13,855 bases of DNA. It comes from Fibrobacteraceae bacterium (GTDB taxonomy: Bacteria; Fibrobacterota; Fibrobacteria; Fibrobacterales; Fibrobacteraceae). A model generated the notes under the pieces. The model was not told the DNA's origin. It did no database searches and saw nothing but the letters and a program-made list of their open reading frames with translations. The stretch covers positions 7,603-21,457 of the forward strand of contig JABUUT010000032.1 of the NCBI GenBank assembly GCA_021443045.1, written 5' to 3'. The position numbers and the translations under genes were made by a program. Positions 7,598-13,855 of the stretch are shown here, in pieces. The first letter of the stretch is position 1, and each line of letters starts with the position of its first letter.

Positions 7598-9049
7598 TTA
7601 AAATTTCCTTTTTCCCACGGCAAGTATGGCTGCATTTACCGCAAAGGCAGCTAATAAAAGGGTGTCGCCAAAGGTTATGGAGAATTGGGTGGTTATCTGG
7701 ATGGGGGAGCCGGGGTACAGTTTTCCGATTAGAGAAAGGGTGCCCCCTGCGATAATGGCTGCCGAAACAAACTTGGGCCTTACTTTTAGGCCCGCAATGC
7801 CCCACAGCACAGGAATGGTAAAGGCTCCTGCATAAACGGCCAGGGCCAAAAGAAGTGTGGCGATGATGTCGTTAAATTTGAGGGCGATGAGCAGGGCTAA
7901 AAGTCCGTTTACAAGAATTACGGTGCGGGCTGTGCGAAGATTTTTGCCGGTGGCGCACCCTTGATTCTCGTTTTTATCGTCGTTATTTTGTTCAAAATAT
8001 GAAGAGGTGTGTATGTTATTTTCGTACTTGCTGTTGTTTTTTTTGAGCAGAGCCTGGGTGGCGATGATGGAGGAGCTGAGTAGGGTGGTGTCGGCGGATG
8101 AAAGCACCACGCTTAAAAGGAATATGGCAAACAGGGGGTAAAGCCACTGGGGCATCACATTCATGGCGATGGCGGTAATGCGGGCTCCCTGCACATCCCC
8201 TGTAAGAGACGAACCATACAACCCCAAAAAGCCAATCAGCAGTGCTATGGGAACAAGAATAATGGCGGCGGCAAGAACGGCTTTTCGAGCGGCCCTGGCA
8301 TCTTTGGCACAAAAAATTCGGGAGTACATGTCGGGGCCTGCGGTGTAGGTGGTTCCGTAGGTGAGAATCAGCACAAGGAGGGCTAGAGGGGTAAAATTTT
8401 CGTTGAATGGAAAACCATGTTGCTGGTGGCTTGCCAGTACATTTGCAGCGATGGTGCTATCGCTCCACAAAGTTTCGGCTGCACAGACACCCAAGGTTAC
8501 AAGACCCAAGACAATGAGTATGGCTTGAAAAATATCGGTGCGCAAAATGGAAATTTGCCCGCCGGCCATTGTGTACAAAATAAAAACTGCTGCACAAATT
8601 AATACGGATGTTTGATACGGTACAGGTATAAAGCTGGGGAGTAGTTTGGCAGCGGCAATTATCTGCGCGGCAACAATGCCAGTCCAAGCGAGAGGTATAA
8701 CGACGGATGCAACTCTCCGTGGGCCTTTGCCAAAAATATTTTCTATAAGGTCGGGTAAGGAGAACCGCCCCAGGTTGTAGGCCCGTTCTGCAAAGGGCAC
8801 CAGTGCAAAAAGCCCGATGGCACCCGAAAGCAGAAGCCAGGCCGATGCTCCACCCTGTGTTACTCCATTGTCTATAGAGCCAATGACCGCAGAGCCACCC
8901 AAAAGCGTTGCAAGGAGGCTCCCTGCAACATCTACCGTAGATGCACTTTTGCGTGCCACAAAAAAGTCGGACACGTTTTTTACGCTTATGGCACTGCGAA
9001 TGGCAATAACCACAAGGACAATCAAGTAGGCAATAAGGACAAAGGACAT
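7598..9049 (-). CDS. Sodium:solute symporter family permease (SSS/SLC5 type)
   Basis: A 483-residue, very hydrophobic protein with about 13 membrane segments, the expected architecture and length of the SSS family, which imports sugars, amino acids, carboxylates or similar solutes with Na+. Recognisable features: a first segment near residues 3-18; S-D-F-F-V-A-R (27-33) before the first half of the LeuT-like core; G-P-D-M-Y-S-R (238-244), the conserved loop motif; and S-S-A-D-T-T-L-L-S-S-S (317-327), the equivalent of the Ser/Thr-rich Na2 sodium-site helix. A hydrophilic, Asn/Asp-rich stretch (~336-370) follows, longer than I expect at this loop. The substrate cannot be deduced. It lies 84 bases downstream of the aminotransferase gene, so co-transcription is possible. 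The start at 9049 has no Shine-Dalgarno because a heptamer repeat array runs almost up to the ATG. Family confident, substrate unknown. Confidence 0.88.
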   Translation of the reverse strand: MSFVLIAYLIVLVVIAIRSAISVKNVSDFFVARKSASTVDVAGSLLATLLGGSAVIGSIDNGVTQGGASAWLLLSGAIGLFALVPFAERAYNLGRFSLPDLIENIFGKGPRRVASVVIPLAWTGIVAAQIIAAAKLLPSFIPVPYQTSVLICAAVFILYTMAGGQISILRTDIFQAILIVLGLVTLGVCAAETLWSDSTIAANVLASHQQHGFPFNENFTPLALLVLILTYGTTYTAGPDMYSRIFCAKDARAARKAVLAAAIILVPIALLIGFLGLYGSSLTGDVQGARITAIAMNVMPQWLYPLFAIFLLSVVLSSADTTLLSSSIIATQALLKKNNSKYENNIHTSSYFEQNNDDKNENQGCATGKNLRTARTVILVNGLLALLIALKFNDIIATLLLALAVYAGAFTIPVLWGIAGLKVRPKFVSAAIIAGGTLSLIGKLYPGSPIQITTQFSITFGDTLLLAAFAVNAAILAVGKRKF

Positions 9050-9054
9050 AGATG

Positions 9055-9124
9055 GTTATCGGTTGTCGGTTATCAGTTATCAGTTGTCGGTTCTAAATAC
9101 TGAAAACTGGCTACTGATAACTGA
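9055..9124. repeat. GTTATCA-type heptamer array forming a large hairpin
   Basis: Six consecutive 7-base units from 9055 to 9096: GTTATCG, GTTGTCG, GTTATCA, GTTATCA, GTTGTCG, GTTCTAA. On the opposite strand of 9097-9129 the same heptamer family continues (GTAGTCA, GTTATCA, GTAGCCA, GTTTTCA). The two halves give a perfect 12-bp inverted repeat, TCAGTTATCAGT (9073-9084) against 9113-9124, with a 28-base loop. It fills the gap between the aminotransferase stop and the symporter start, so it could act as a stem-loop in the shared transcript. Confidence 0.85.
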
Positions 9125-9133
9125 CTACTACTT

Positions 9134-10435
9134 CTACGAATGCAGGTATTCGACGATGGCGTCGTGGATGGTGGTGAATACGTTTCTCAGTTCGTCTTCA
9201 TCTTCTTCCAACAGCGTTACGCGGAATCCCTTAAGGTCTGTGCAGAAGCTGGTGCTAGGCACCACGCAGATACCCTTTGCGCCCAACAAGTAGTACACAA
9301 AACGGTAGTCCAAGTTGGTGGTCTGGCTGCACCATTCTTCCACTTTCTTCTTTATGAGCGGATTGTCAATCTTCAAAGTCTGGTGGTTGTTAAGCGTTCC
9401 TTCCTTGAAGATGATGGTGTTATAGAACGCACCGTAGGTGGGGTTGAAGTACAGTTCCGGGATGTCGCTCAAGAGCTCGCTGATGATTTCACTGCGTCGG
9501 CCAATCTTTTCGTTGAGGGCCTTGCGGTGTTCCATAAAGCGAGGGTCTCCCAGCACCTTGGGAATGGTCATCTGGGGGAGCGTGGTGGAGCAGACTTCCA
9601 CCATCTTGGCGTTGTCCAAAGCGCGGCAGAAGGCATCGAACTGCTCATCCTTGTCACGGTTGTAGTATTCAGCCCATCCGCAACGGGCTCCTGGCCACGG
9701 GTATTCCTTGGAAATGCCCTTGAGGGCAATGCCCGGAACGTCGCCAATATATTCGGCCAGGCAGAAGGAGCTTTGGCCCTTGTAGGTAATCTTATTGTAG
9801 ATTTCATCGCAGATGATAAAGCAACCATAGCGGCGAGCGATATCCACAATCTTTTCGAGAATGTCGCGAGGGTAGACCATGCCTGTTGGATTGTCCGGAT
9901 TCAGCACCAGAATACCAGCGATGCTGGGGTTGTATTTCACCTTGTTTTCAAGTTCTTCAAGGTCCGGATACCAGTGGTTCTCGGGGAGCAACTTGTAGGT
10001 AATGGGGGAGGTGTGGGCGTGGGCGGCTTCGGCAGAACTGTGGGTACTATAGGCTGGGGATGGGCCAATAATGCGGGTGCTAATGTCTAAGAGACCGTAA
10101 AGTGTGGCAATGGCATCGCCAAGGCCGTTGAAAAACAGAATGTCTTCAACGCCAATTTGAACACCGCCAAGCCTGTTTGTTTCTTTGACCAAAAATTCAC
10201 GTGTTTCCAGCATACCCTTGGAAGGACAGTAACCGTAGCTGCGGTTTGTTCGGGCCAAATCGACAACAATGTCCTTAATCCATGCAGGAACTTCACATTT
10301 TTTTTCAATCGGATCACCGATGTTTTCCCAATGGATCGGTAAGCCCAAGGCCTTGAGCTGGTTCGCCTTCTTTACAATCTCGCGGATTTCGTAAGAAAGT
10401 TCCTTAGCACCTTCGCTTAACAATCTTTTTCTCAT
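9134..10435 (-). CDS. PLP-dependent class I/II aminotransferase (aspartate aminotransferase fold)
   Basis: 433 residues, a usual length for fold-type I aminotransferases, which move an amino group between an amino acid and a 2-oxo acid in the cytoplasm using pyridoxal phosphate. Visible hallmarks: N-P-D-N-P-T-G (179-185), whose second Asn (N182) contacts the cofactor; C-D210-E-I-Y, the Asp that pairs with the pyridine nitrogen; G-I-S-K243, the Schiff-base lysine; and P-W-P-G-A-R251 downstream in the SK...GxR pattern. Y129 and N103-G-L-G-D near the phosphate region also fit. Substrate range cannot be read from the sequence; an Asp/Ala/aromatic-type enzyme is possible. ATG at 10435 has GGAG six bases upstream and a good promoter farther up. 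The gene is bracketed by heptamer arrays. The G+C-richer codon use resembles that of serS, so it is probably a resident gene. Confidence 0.93.
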   Translation of the reverse strand: MRKRLLSEGAKELSYEIREIVKKANQLKALGLPIHWENIGDPIEKKCEVPAWIKDIVVDLARTNRSYGYCPSKGMLETREFLVKETNRLGGVQIGVEDILFFNGLGDAIATLYGLLDISTRIIGPSPAYSTHSSAEAAHAHTSPITYKLLPENHWYPDLEELENKVKYNPSIAGILVLNPDNPTGMVYPRDILEKIVDIARRYGCFIICDEIYNKITYKGQSSFCLAEYIGDVPGIALKGISKEYPWPGARCGWAEYYNRDKDEQFDAFCRALDNAKMVEVCSTTLPQMTIPKVLGDPRFMEHRKALNEKIGRRSEIISELLSDIPELYFNPTYGAFYNTIIFKEGTLNNHQTLKIDNPLIKKKVEEWCSQTTNLDYRFVYYLLGAKGICVVPSTSFCTDLKGFRVTLLEEDEDELRNVFTTIHDAIVEYLHS

Positions 10436-10486
10436 TTTTTACTCCATTAGAAATAAATTTTGTGCATTTTTGAATGCGTCGGAGGA

Positions 10487-10492
10487 ATTATA
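10487..10492 (-). promoter_or_regulatory. Likely -10 element of the aminotransferase gene
   Basis: A perfect TATAAT on the minus strand, about 50 bases upstream of ATG at 10435. The -35 match is poor (TCAAGA at about 15 bases' spacing, 3 of 6). This would give a leader of roughly 45 bases. Confidence 0.5.
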
Positions 10493-10530
10493 GTAAAAAA
10501 GGAAGTTCTTGATGAGAGAAGATGCGCTTA

Positions 10531-10579
10531 GTTGTCGGTTATCGGTAGTCGGTTATCAGTAGTCAGTTATCAGTGGTTG
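10531..10579. repeat. Second GTTATCA-type heptamer array
   Basis: Seven consecutive heptamers in the same orientation as the first array: GTTGTCG, GTTATCG, GTAGTCG, GTTATCA, GTAGTCA, GTTATCA, GTGGTTG. Positions 3, 4 and 7 vary most while GT..TC is kept. It lies between the aminotransferase promoter and the plus-strand HsdR-type gene. Its last unit starts the left arm of the adjoining inverted repeat. Confidence 0.85.
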
Positions 10580-10642
10580 GTATTTGCATGGACATTCACT
10601 GGATCCTTCACGGCGTATGCCGTTCAGGATGACTCCAACCAC
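10573..10642. repeat. REP-like nested inverted repeat
   Basis: The outer arms GTGGTTGG (10573-10580) and CCAACCAC (10635-10642) are perfectly complementary. Inside them ATCCTTCACGGC (10603-10614) pairs with 10619-10630 at 10 of 12 positions across a four-base loop, GTAT. The inner unit resembles the extragenic palindromes of the 'GGATCCTTC...CAGGATGAC' type scattered in many genomes. A T-rich stretch follows on the plus strand. Confidence 0.7.
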
Positions 10643-10670
10643 CTTTTTCTATATTTCTTGAAGTAAACCT

Positions 10671-11072
10671 ATGTTTGATCCTATTCGAAAAAAAGAAGTA
10701 CCCGATACTCCAGAAGAGTATGTTCGTCAGGATACCATCCGGTATTTGGTAGAAACGGTTAAAGTTCCGGAGCATTTGATTTGTGTTGAATTTGCATTGG
10801 CCCAAATTGATGCAACAACTAAGGACCGTGTAGACATTTTGGTACCCAATTTTCGTGAGGGTGCTTCCATGGATCACCCATGGTTGCTTGTGGAATGCAA
10901 GGCTCCTGGTGAATATACCTGGGAATCATTGCAAGTGCAGTTGAACAAATATCTAAAGCTCCTCACCCCATGTTATGTGATGTTGGCTCTTGGAAATACG
11001 AGTCGTTACTTTGTGCTAAATCAAAATACAAAAAGGTTCGAAAAAATAGAAAAGCTTCCTGAATGGGTATAA
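10671..11072 (+). CDS. Stand-alone HsdR N-terminal-type (PD-(D/E)xK fold) protein
   Basis: A 133-residue cytoplasmic protein. It resembles the N-terminal nuclease domain of type I restriction HsdR subunits (HSDR_N_2-type family), but no helicase, HsdM or HsdS gene follows. Candidate PD-(D/E)xK residues: D55 in V-D-I-L, E75 and K77 in V-E-C-K, with Q90 and Y94 downstream (Q-L-N-K-Y) as in the QxxxY motif of HsdR-like nucleases; E40 may complete the site. Single-domain proteins of this size are common in FCB-group bacteria and are often over-annotated as restriction enzymes; their role is unknown to me. ATG at 10671 has only a weak GAAG upstream. The gene diverges from the aminotransferase and ends in a bidirectional terminator shared with serS. 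DNA binding or cleavage is plausible, restriction unsupported. Confidence 0.8.
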   Translation: MFDPIRKKEVPDTPEEYVRQDTIRYLVETVKVPEHLICVEFALAQIDATTKDRVDILVPNFREGASMDHPWLLVECKAPGEYTWESLQVQLNKYLKLLTPCYVMLALGNTSRYFVLNQNTKRFEKIEKLPEWV

Positions 11073-11105
11073 AAAAATCCTCAAACCTTGACTTGAGGAT
11101 TTTTT
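11072..11105. terminator. Bidirectional rho-independent terminator
   Basis: A perfect 13-bp stem: AAAAAATCCTCAA (11072-11084) against 11093-11105, with loop ACCTTGAC. The A-run and T-run at the ends give a U-tract in both directions. It serves the HsdR-type gene (plus) and serS (minus), which converge here. Confidence 0.92.
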
Positions 11106-11127
11106 ATTCAGTTTTTGGGGGAAAGAA

Positions 11128-12414
11128 TTATTTCTTTGGCTCAATGACTTCCATGCCACCCATGTATGGTCTTAGCACTTCAGGAATCAAAAGAGAACCA
11201 TCCTTTTGCTGGTAGTTGTCGCAAATGCCAACCATCACGCGAGGAGTGGCGAGACCAGAACCATTCAATGTGTGTACAAACACATTCTTTCCACCAATCT
11301 TGGTCTTGATGTTGGCACGGCGTGCCTGATAGTCTTCAAAGTTACTGCAGGAACTCACTTCCAGCCATTTCTTTTCTACGGGAGCGTAGACTTCCAAGTC
11401 GTAGCACTTGGCGGCACCGAAGCCTAGGTCGCCCTTGCAAAGTGCCAGGCGGTGGTAGGGCAGTCCCAGCTTTTCCAGGAGCATTTCGCCAAAGCGGGTC
11501 AGTTCTTCGTGGTCTTCGTAAGAACGTTCCGGATGGGCGAAGTACACCATTTCCACCTTGTTAAACTGGTGGAGGCGCAACAGCCCACGGGTGTCTTTAC
11601 CATAGCTGCCAGCTTCGCGACGGAAACAGGCGGAGTAGGCACAGATGCGCTTGGGAAGTTCGCTTTCGGGAATCACTTCGCCAGAGTAGAGGTTGGTGAG
11701 AGGCACTTCGGCTGTGGGAATCAGGAACAGGTCGTCGTCCTTGTCGCAGCGGTACATGTCTTCTTCGAACTTGGGGAGCTGCCCTGTGCCCCGCATGGTG
11801 TTGCGGGTTACCAGGTATGGAGGAGTAAATTCTTCAAAGCCGTTCTTTTGGTGTTCGTCTAAAAACCATTGGATAAGGGCGCGTTCCAGGCGGGAGCCTA
11901 AACCGCGGTATACTGGAAAACCGGAACCCGAAATTTTAGCGCCCCGTTCAAAGTCAAAAATGCCCAGACGTTCGCCCAAAGTCTTGTGGTCTACGCGGGC
12001 AAAGTCGTCGTTCTTAACGTAGTAATCAAATGGAATGGGGCCGTCTTTTTCAACCTTGTTGTCGTCGGAGTCCTTACCTTCGTGGGAACGTGGAGCAATG
12101 TTTGGAACATGCATCAGCATTTCGGTCTGCCTTTCTTCAAGTTCCTTCAGCTTCTTGTCCATTTCGTCAATTTTGTTGCCTAATTCACGGGTGGCTGCTT
12201 GGGCTTCGTCTGCGTTTTCACCCTTCTTCTTCAGTTCGCCAATGAGCTTGCTCTGTGCATTGCGTTCGCTCTTTAAGCGTTCCACTTCGGTAAGGAGGGG
12301 GCGGCGTTCGTTGTCGATGGCTAGAATGTCGCTAATTTGAACAGTTGTATACTTTTTGTTGGTCTCTTCGATGTAGTATTCCGGATTTTCACGGATTTTC
12401 TTAATGTCAAGCAT
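11128..12414 (-). CDS. serS: Seryl-tRNA synthetase
   Basis: 428 residues, the normal length for bacterial SerRS. It charges tRNA-Ser (and tRNA-Sec where present) with serine in the cytoplasm. The N-terminal ~100 residues form the antiparallel coiled coil that grips the tRNA long arm (charged heptads from ~35 to 98, then V-P-N-I-A-P). The class II catalytic core follows: motif 1 around G165-F-P-V-Y-R and the helix to ~185; T234-A-E-V-P-L-T, the serine-site loop; motif 2 from F264-R-R-E-A-G-S to L-H-Q-F; and motif 3 with N384-G-S-G-L-A-T-P-R. ATG at 12414 has AGAGG about seven bases upstream. A TATACT on the minus strand at 12458-12463 may be its -10 element. It converges with the HsdR-type gene and diverges from the lptE-like gene. 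Nothing unusual seen. Confidence 0.98.
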   Translation of the reverse strand: MLDIKKIRENPEYYIEETNKKYTTVQISDILAIDNERRPLLTEVERLKSERNAQSKLIGELKKKGENADEAQAATRELGNKIDEMDKKLKELEERQTEMLMHVPNIAPRSHEGKDSDDNKVEKDGPIPFDYYVKNDDFARVDHKTLGERLGIFDFERGAKISGSGFPVYRGLGSRLERALIQWFLDEHQKNGFEEFTPPYLVTRNTMRGTGQLPKFEEDMYRCDKDDDLFLIPTAEVPLTNLYSGEVIPESELPKRICAYSACFRREAGSYGKDTRGLLRLHQFNKVEMVYFAHPERSYEDHEELTRFGEMLLEKLGLPYHRLALCKGDLGFGAAKCYDLEVYAPVEKKWLEVSSCSNFEDYQARRANIKTKIGGKNVFVHTLNGSGLATPRVMVGICDNYQQKDGSLLIPEVLRPYMGGMEVIEPKK

Positions 12415-12514
12415 GGCTTAGCCTCTTTTAAAAAATTTACGGCTTAAAAATAGAAAAAGTATATGGGGTTGGTGGTGGAATAGTGGTAAAAATGTATATT
12501 TGCCATGGATAATT

Positions 12515-13036
12515 ATGACTTTTATTAATTTAAAAACATGGGTTGATTTTTTTACAGCCCTCTTGGTGGTGGTAGCCACCTTTACATTGGGCGGTTGCTA
12601 CAGTTTTACGGCCAGTACCTTGCCTAGCCATATCAAGACCATCCAGATTCACGAAGTGGAAGACAAAACGCTGGACCCTGTGTTGGCCAACAACATTCAT
12701 GATGCCGTTCTTGAAATGTTCCGAAAGAATGCCAGCGGTGTTCGTACCGTTACCGAAGAAGCCAACTCCGATTTTGAAATTACCCTTTTGTCGTACACAA
12801 ACAAGCCGGAAAACTACAACAGTTCCAGTACGGTAGAAACCTACCGCGTTACCATACGGGTTAGCGTCAAGTTTTATGATAATGTAAAGGAAAGAATTAT
12901 TTACGAATCTAAATCACTTTCGGCTGATGGGGTTTATGATGTTTCTATAAACGAAACCGAAGACCGCCATGGCCAGGCAAGGGCTATTGAAAAACTCCAG
13001 GAGCTTATTATAACGAACGCCCTGGCAAAGTGGTAG
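12515..13036 (+). CDS. LptE-like outer-membrane lipoprotein (LPS assembly)
   Basis: 173 residues from ATG at 12515. The signal peptide carries a hydrophobic run and a clear lipobox T-L-G-G-C, so C28 would be lipidated and the protein exported to the outer membrane. The mature start C-Y-S-F, then S-T-L-P-S-H-I-K-T-I-Q-I and a later F-E-I-T-L-L-S-Y strand, match the LptE family, which plugs the LptD barrel and helps insert lipopolysaccharide. The length fits. A longer frame opens at TTG 12500, but the ATG gives a normal signal peptide; no strong Shine-Dalgarno supports either start. TATATT at 12495-12500 may be a -10 element, leaving a very short leader. No lptD is in the window. The gene ends before its own terminator. 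The family call is good; another small exported lipoprotein of similar fold cannot be excluded. Confidence 0.82.
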   Translation: MTFINLKTWVDFFTALLVVVATFTLGGCYSFTASTLPSHIKTIQIHEVEDKTLDPVLANNIHDAVLEMFRKNASGVRTVTEEANSDFEITLLSYTNKPENYNSSSTVETYRVTIRVSVKFYDNVKERIIYESKSLSADGVYDVSINETEDRHGQARAIEKLQELIITNALAKW

Positions 13037-13064
13037 TGATGCTTCAGGGCTCCTCTAAAAAAGA

Positions 13065-13091
13065 AAAAGCCAGTTCTTGGGACTGGCTTTT
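13065..13091 (+). terminator. Rho-independent terminator of the lptE-like gene
   Basis: AAAAGCCAGT (13065-13074) pairs perfectly with ACTGGCTTTT (13082-13091) over a seven-base loop, ending in a short T-run. It lies 28 bases after the stop codon. The stem is A-rich on the left, so it may also stop transcripts arriving from the Nudix gene. Confidence 0.85.
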
Positions 13092-13232
13092 AATGGGGGT
13101 TGGTTTGGAGTATCTTATGGATATTAAACTACTTTAAAAGAACTCCATTTTACATTTTTATTCCAATACCATAAATTTTTTTTGAAACAAAAATTCCCAT
13201 TTGGCTTTATTTGGAACTTTTTTACCCAAAAA
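13092..13232. other. Non-coding A/T-rich spacer
   Basis: Between the terminator and the Nudix stop codon I see no reading frame, promoter pair or strong dyad, only A- and T-runs. Confidence 0.5.
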
Positions 13233-13703
13233 TCATCGAATGACCTTGCCGTTTAAAATGGCTTGCTGCAGCTGGTCGGATTTGTAGGTTAGCTTTAGGG
13301 AAAAGAATGGAGCGTTTTGCTGCAACAGTTTCAAAAAAATCAGGTCGCCTTCCCAGTGGGGCAGTTTTTCCACGTCTTCCATAGGCACCCACTCCAGAAC
13401 TCCTTCGTCACAGGTTTTTATTTCACCAGTCCATTTTTTCGCCACAAACAGATGCATAAATTCTGTTTCATTCATCTTGTCGCAAATAAAAGTAACGATG
13501 CCTCTGTATTCTGGCTCCACCAGTGTTAGGCCCGTTTCTTCCAAGGCCTCCCGCATAATGCAGTCTTCGGGAGATTCCTGTTCCAAGAATTTTCCACCAA
13601 TGCCTATCCATTTGTCTTTGCTAATGTCGTTTTTCTTTTTAATGCGGTGTAACAGCAGGTATTTGCCGTTTTGTTCTATGTAGCACAGTGTTGTATTCAG
13701 CAT
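13233..13703 (-). CDS. MutT-type Nudix hydrolase (8-oxo-dGTP diphosphatase-like)
   Basis: 156 residues with a complete Nudix box: G37-x5-E43-x7-R51-E-A-L-E55-E56-T-G-L, the Mg2+-binding helix that cleaves a nucleoside diphosphate linked to another group. Ahead of it lie Y-L-L-L-H-R and K-W-I-G-I-G-G, the usual strand and substrate loop of MutT-like enzymes. The size and the H-L-F-V-A and W-V-P strands fit the small 8-oxo-dGTP diphosphatase group that cleans oxidised nucleotides, but other NTP-type substrates are possible. The C-terminal ~30 residues extend a little beyond the core fold. ATG at 13703 has no clear Shine-Dalgarno. It converges with the lptE-like gene and appears to be transcribed alone. 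Confidence 0.9.
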   Translation of the reverse strand: MLNTTLCYIEQNGKYLLLHRIKKKNDISKDKWIGIGGKFLEQESPEDCIMREALEETGLTLVEPEYRGIVTFICDKMNETEFMHLFVAKKWTGEIKTCDEGVLEWVPMEDVEKLPHWEGDLIFLKLLQQNAPFFSLKLTYKSDQLQQAILNGKVIR

Positions 13704-13751
13704 GGGTTGAAGATAGTAAAAAACGGGGAGCTAGTAAAATCCTGTGGAAAA

Positions 13752-13847
13752 ATAGACGAAAGAACGCTGCGCTATAGACGAATGAAGTGGTGAGGCCGCG
13801 ACGGTGTCGCTTTGAGGCGTGAGGCCGTTCGCTACGCTCACTTTGAG
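13752..13847. repeat. Extragenic repeat cluster at the right edge
   Basis: ATAGACGAA occurs at 13752-13760 and again at 13774-13782 (22-base step). GTGAGGCCG begins two units, 13790-13816 and 13819-13847, both ending in TTTGAG. The first contains a perfect GCGAC-GGT-GTCGC hairpin (13798-13810); the second has GTGAG (13819-13823) complementary to CTCAC (13837-13841). No protein is encoded here on either strand in a convincing frame. It lies upstream of the Nudix gene and may continue past the window. Confidence 0.65.
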
Positions 13848-13855
13848 CTCATAGC

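Noticed and set aside
9055..9124. CRISPR-like array
   Set aside because: The repeats are contiguous 7-base units without spacers, and no cas genes are present.
9140..10090. A 316-codon open frame on the plus strand
   Set aside because: It lies entirely antisense to the aminotransferase, whose catalytic motifs are intact. The plus-strand translation resembles no family and has no ribosome site.
10650..10655. TATATT as a -10 box for the HsdR-type gene
   Set aside because: No acceptable -35 hexamer lies 16-18 bases upstream, and the sequence is in a T-rich stretch where such matches occur by chance.
10671..11072. A type I restriction-modification system
   Set aside because: Only a 133-residue HsdR-N-like domain is present. 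No helicase part, methylase or specificity subunit is nearby; serS follows.

Overview
The window looks like chromosomal DNA of a diderm (Gram-negative-type) bacterium of moderate G+C. An LptE-like outer-membrane lipoprotein indicates LPS assembly. The protein styles, the extragenic repeats (heptamer runs of the GTTATCA type, a REP-like hairpin) and the tubulin-like/vWA module make a Fibrobacter-type (Fibrobacterota) or related FCB-group organism the best guess. That assignment rests on gene content and general impression, not on a marker comparison.

Left half (1-7543, all minus strand, visibly A+T-rich): a compact four-gene run transcribed right to left. In order of transcription it encodes: (1) an exported von Willebrand A (vWA) protein with a MIDAS-like motif, one membrane anchor and a cytoplasmic tail; (2) a 914-residue tubulin/FtsZ-like GTPase with the G-G-T-G-C-G-T nucleotide loop; (3) an 866-residue protein with two membrane segments and long coiled coils; (4) a small two-segment membrane protein running off the left edge. 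Gaps are only 17, 11 and 12 bases. The N-terminal third of protein 3 aligns with the tubulin-like protein beside it at conserved spacing but lacks the glycine-rich GTP loops. I therefore read it as a nucleotide-binding-dead, membrane-anchored 'pseudo-tubulin'. The whole set resembles the FtsZ-like/vWA membrane-remodelling systems predicted from comparative genomics, and is the candidate novel system here.

Middle (7598-11105): a sodium:solute symporter and a class I/II PLP aminotransferase on the minus strand, with GTTATCA-like heptamer arrays on both sides of the aminotransferase gene. A REP-like nested inverted repeat follows, then a small stand-alone HsdR N-terminal-type nuclease-fold gene on the plus strand, which ends in a strong bidirectional terminator.

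Right part (11128-13855): seryl-tRNA synthetase (minus), a divergent LptE-like lipoprotein (plus) with its own terminator, a MutT/Nudix hydrolase (minus), and a short repeat-rich tail. These are ordinary housekeeping genes, noticeably richer in G+C than the left module.
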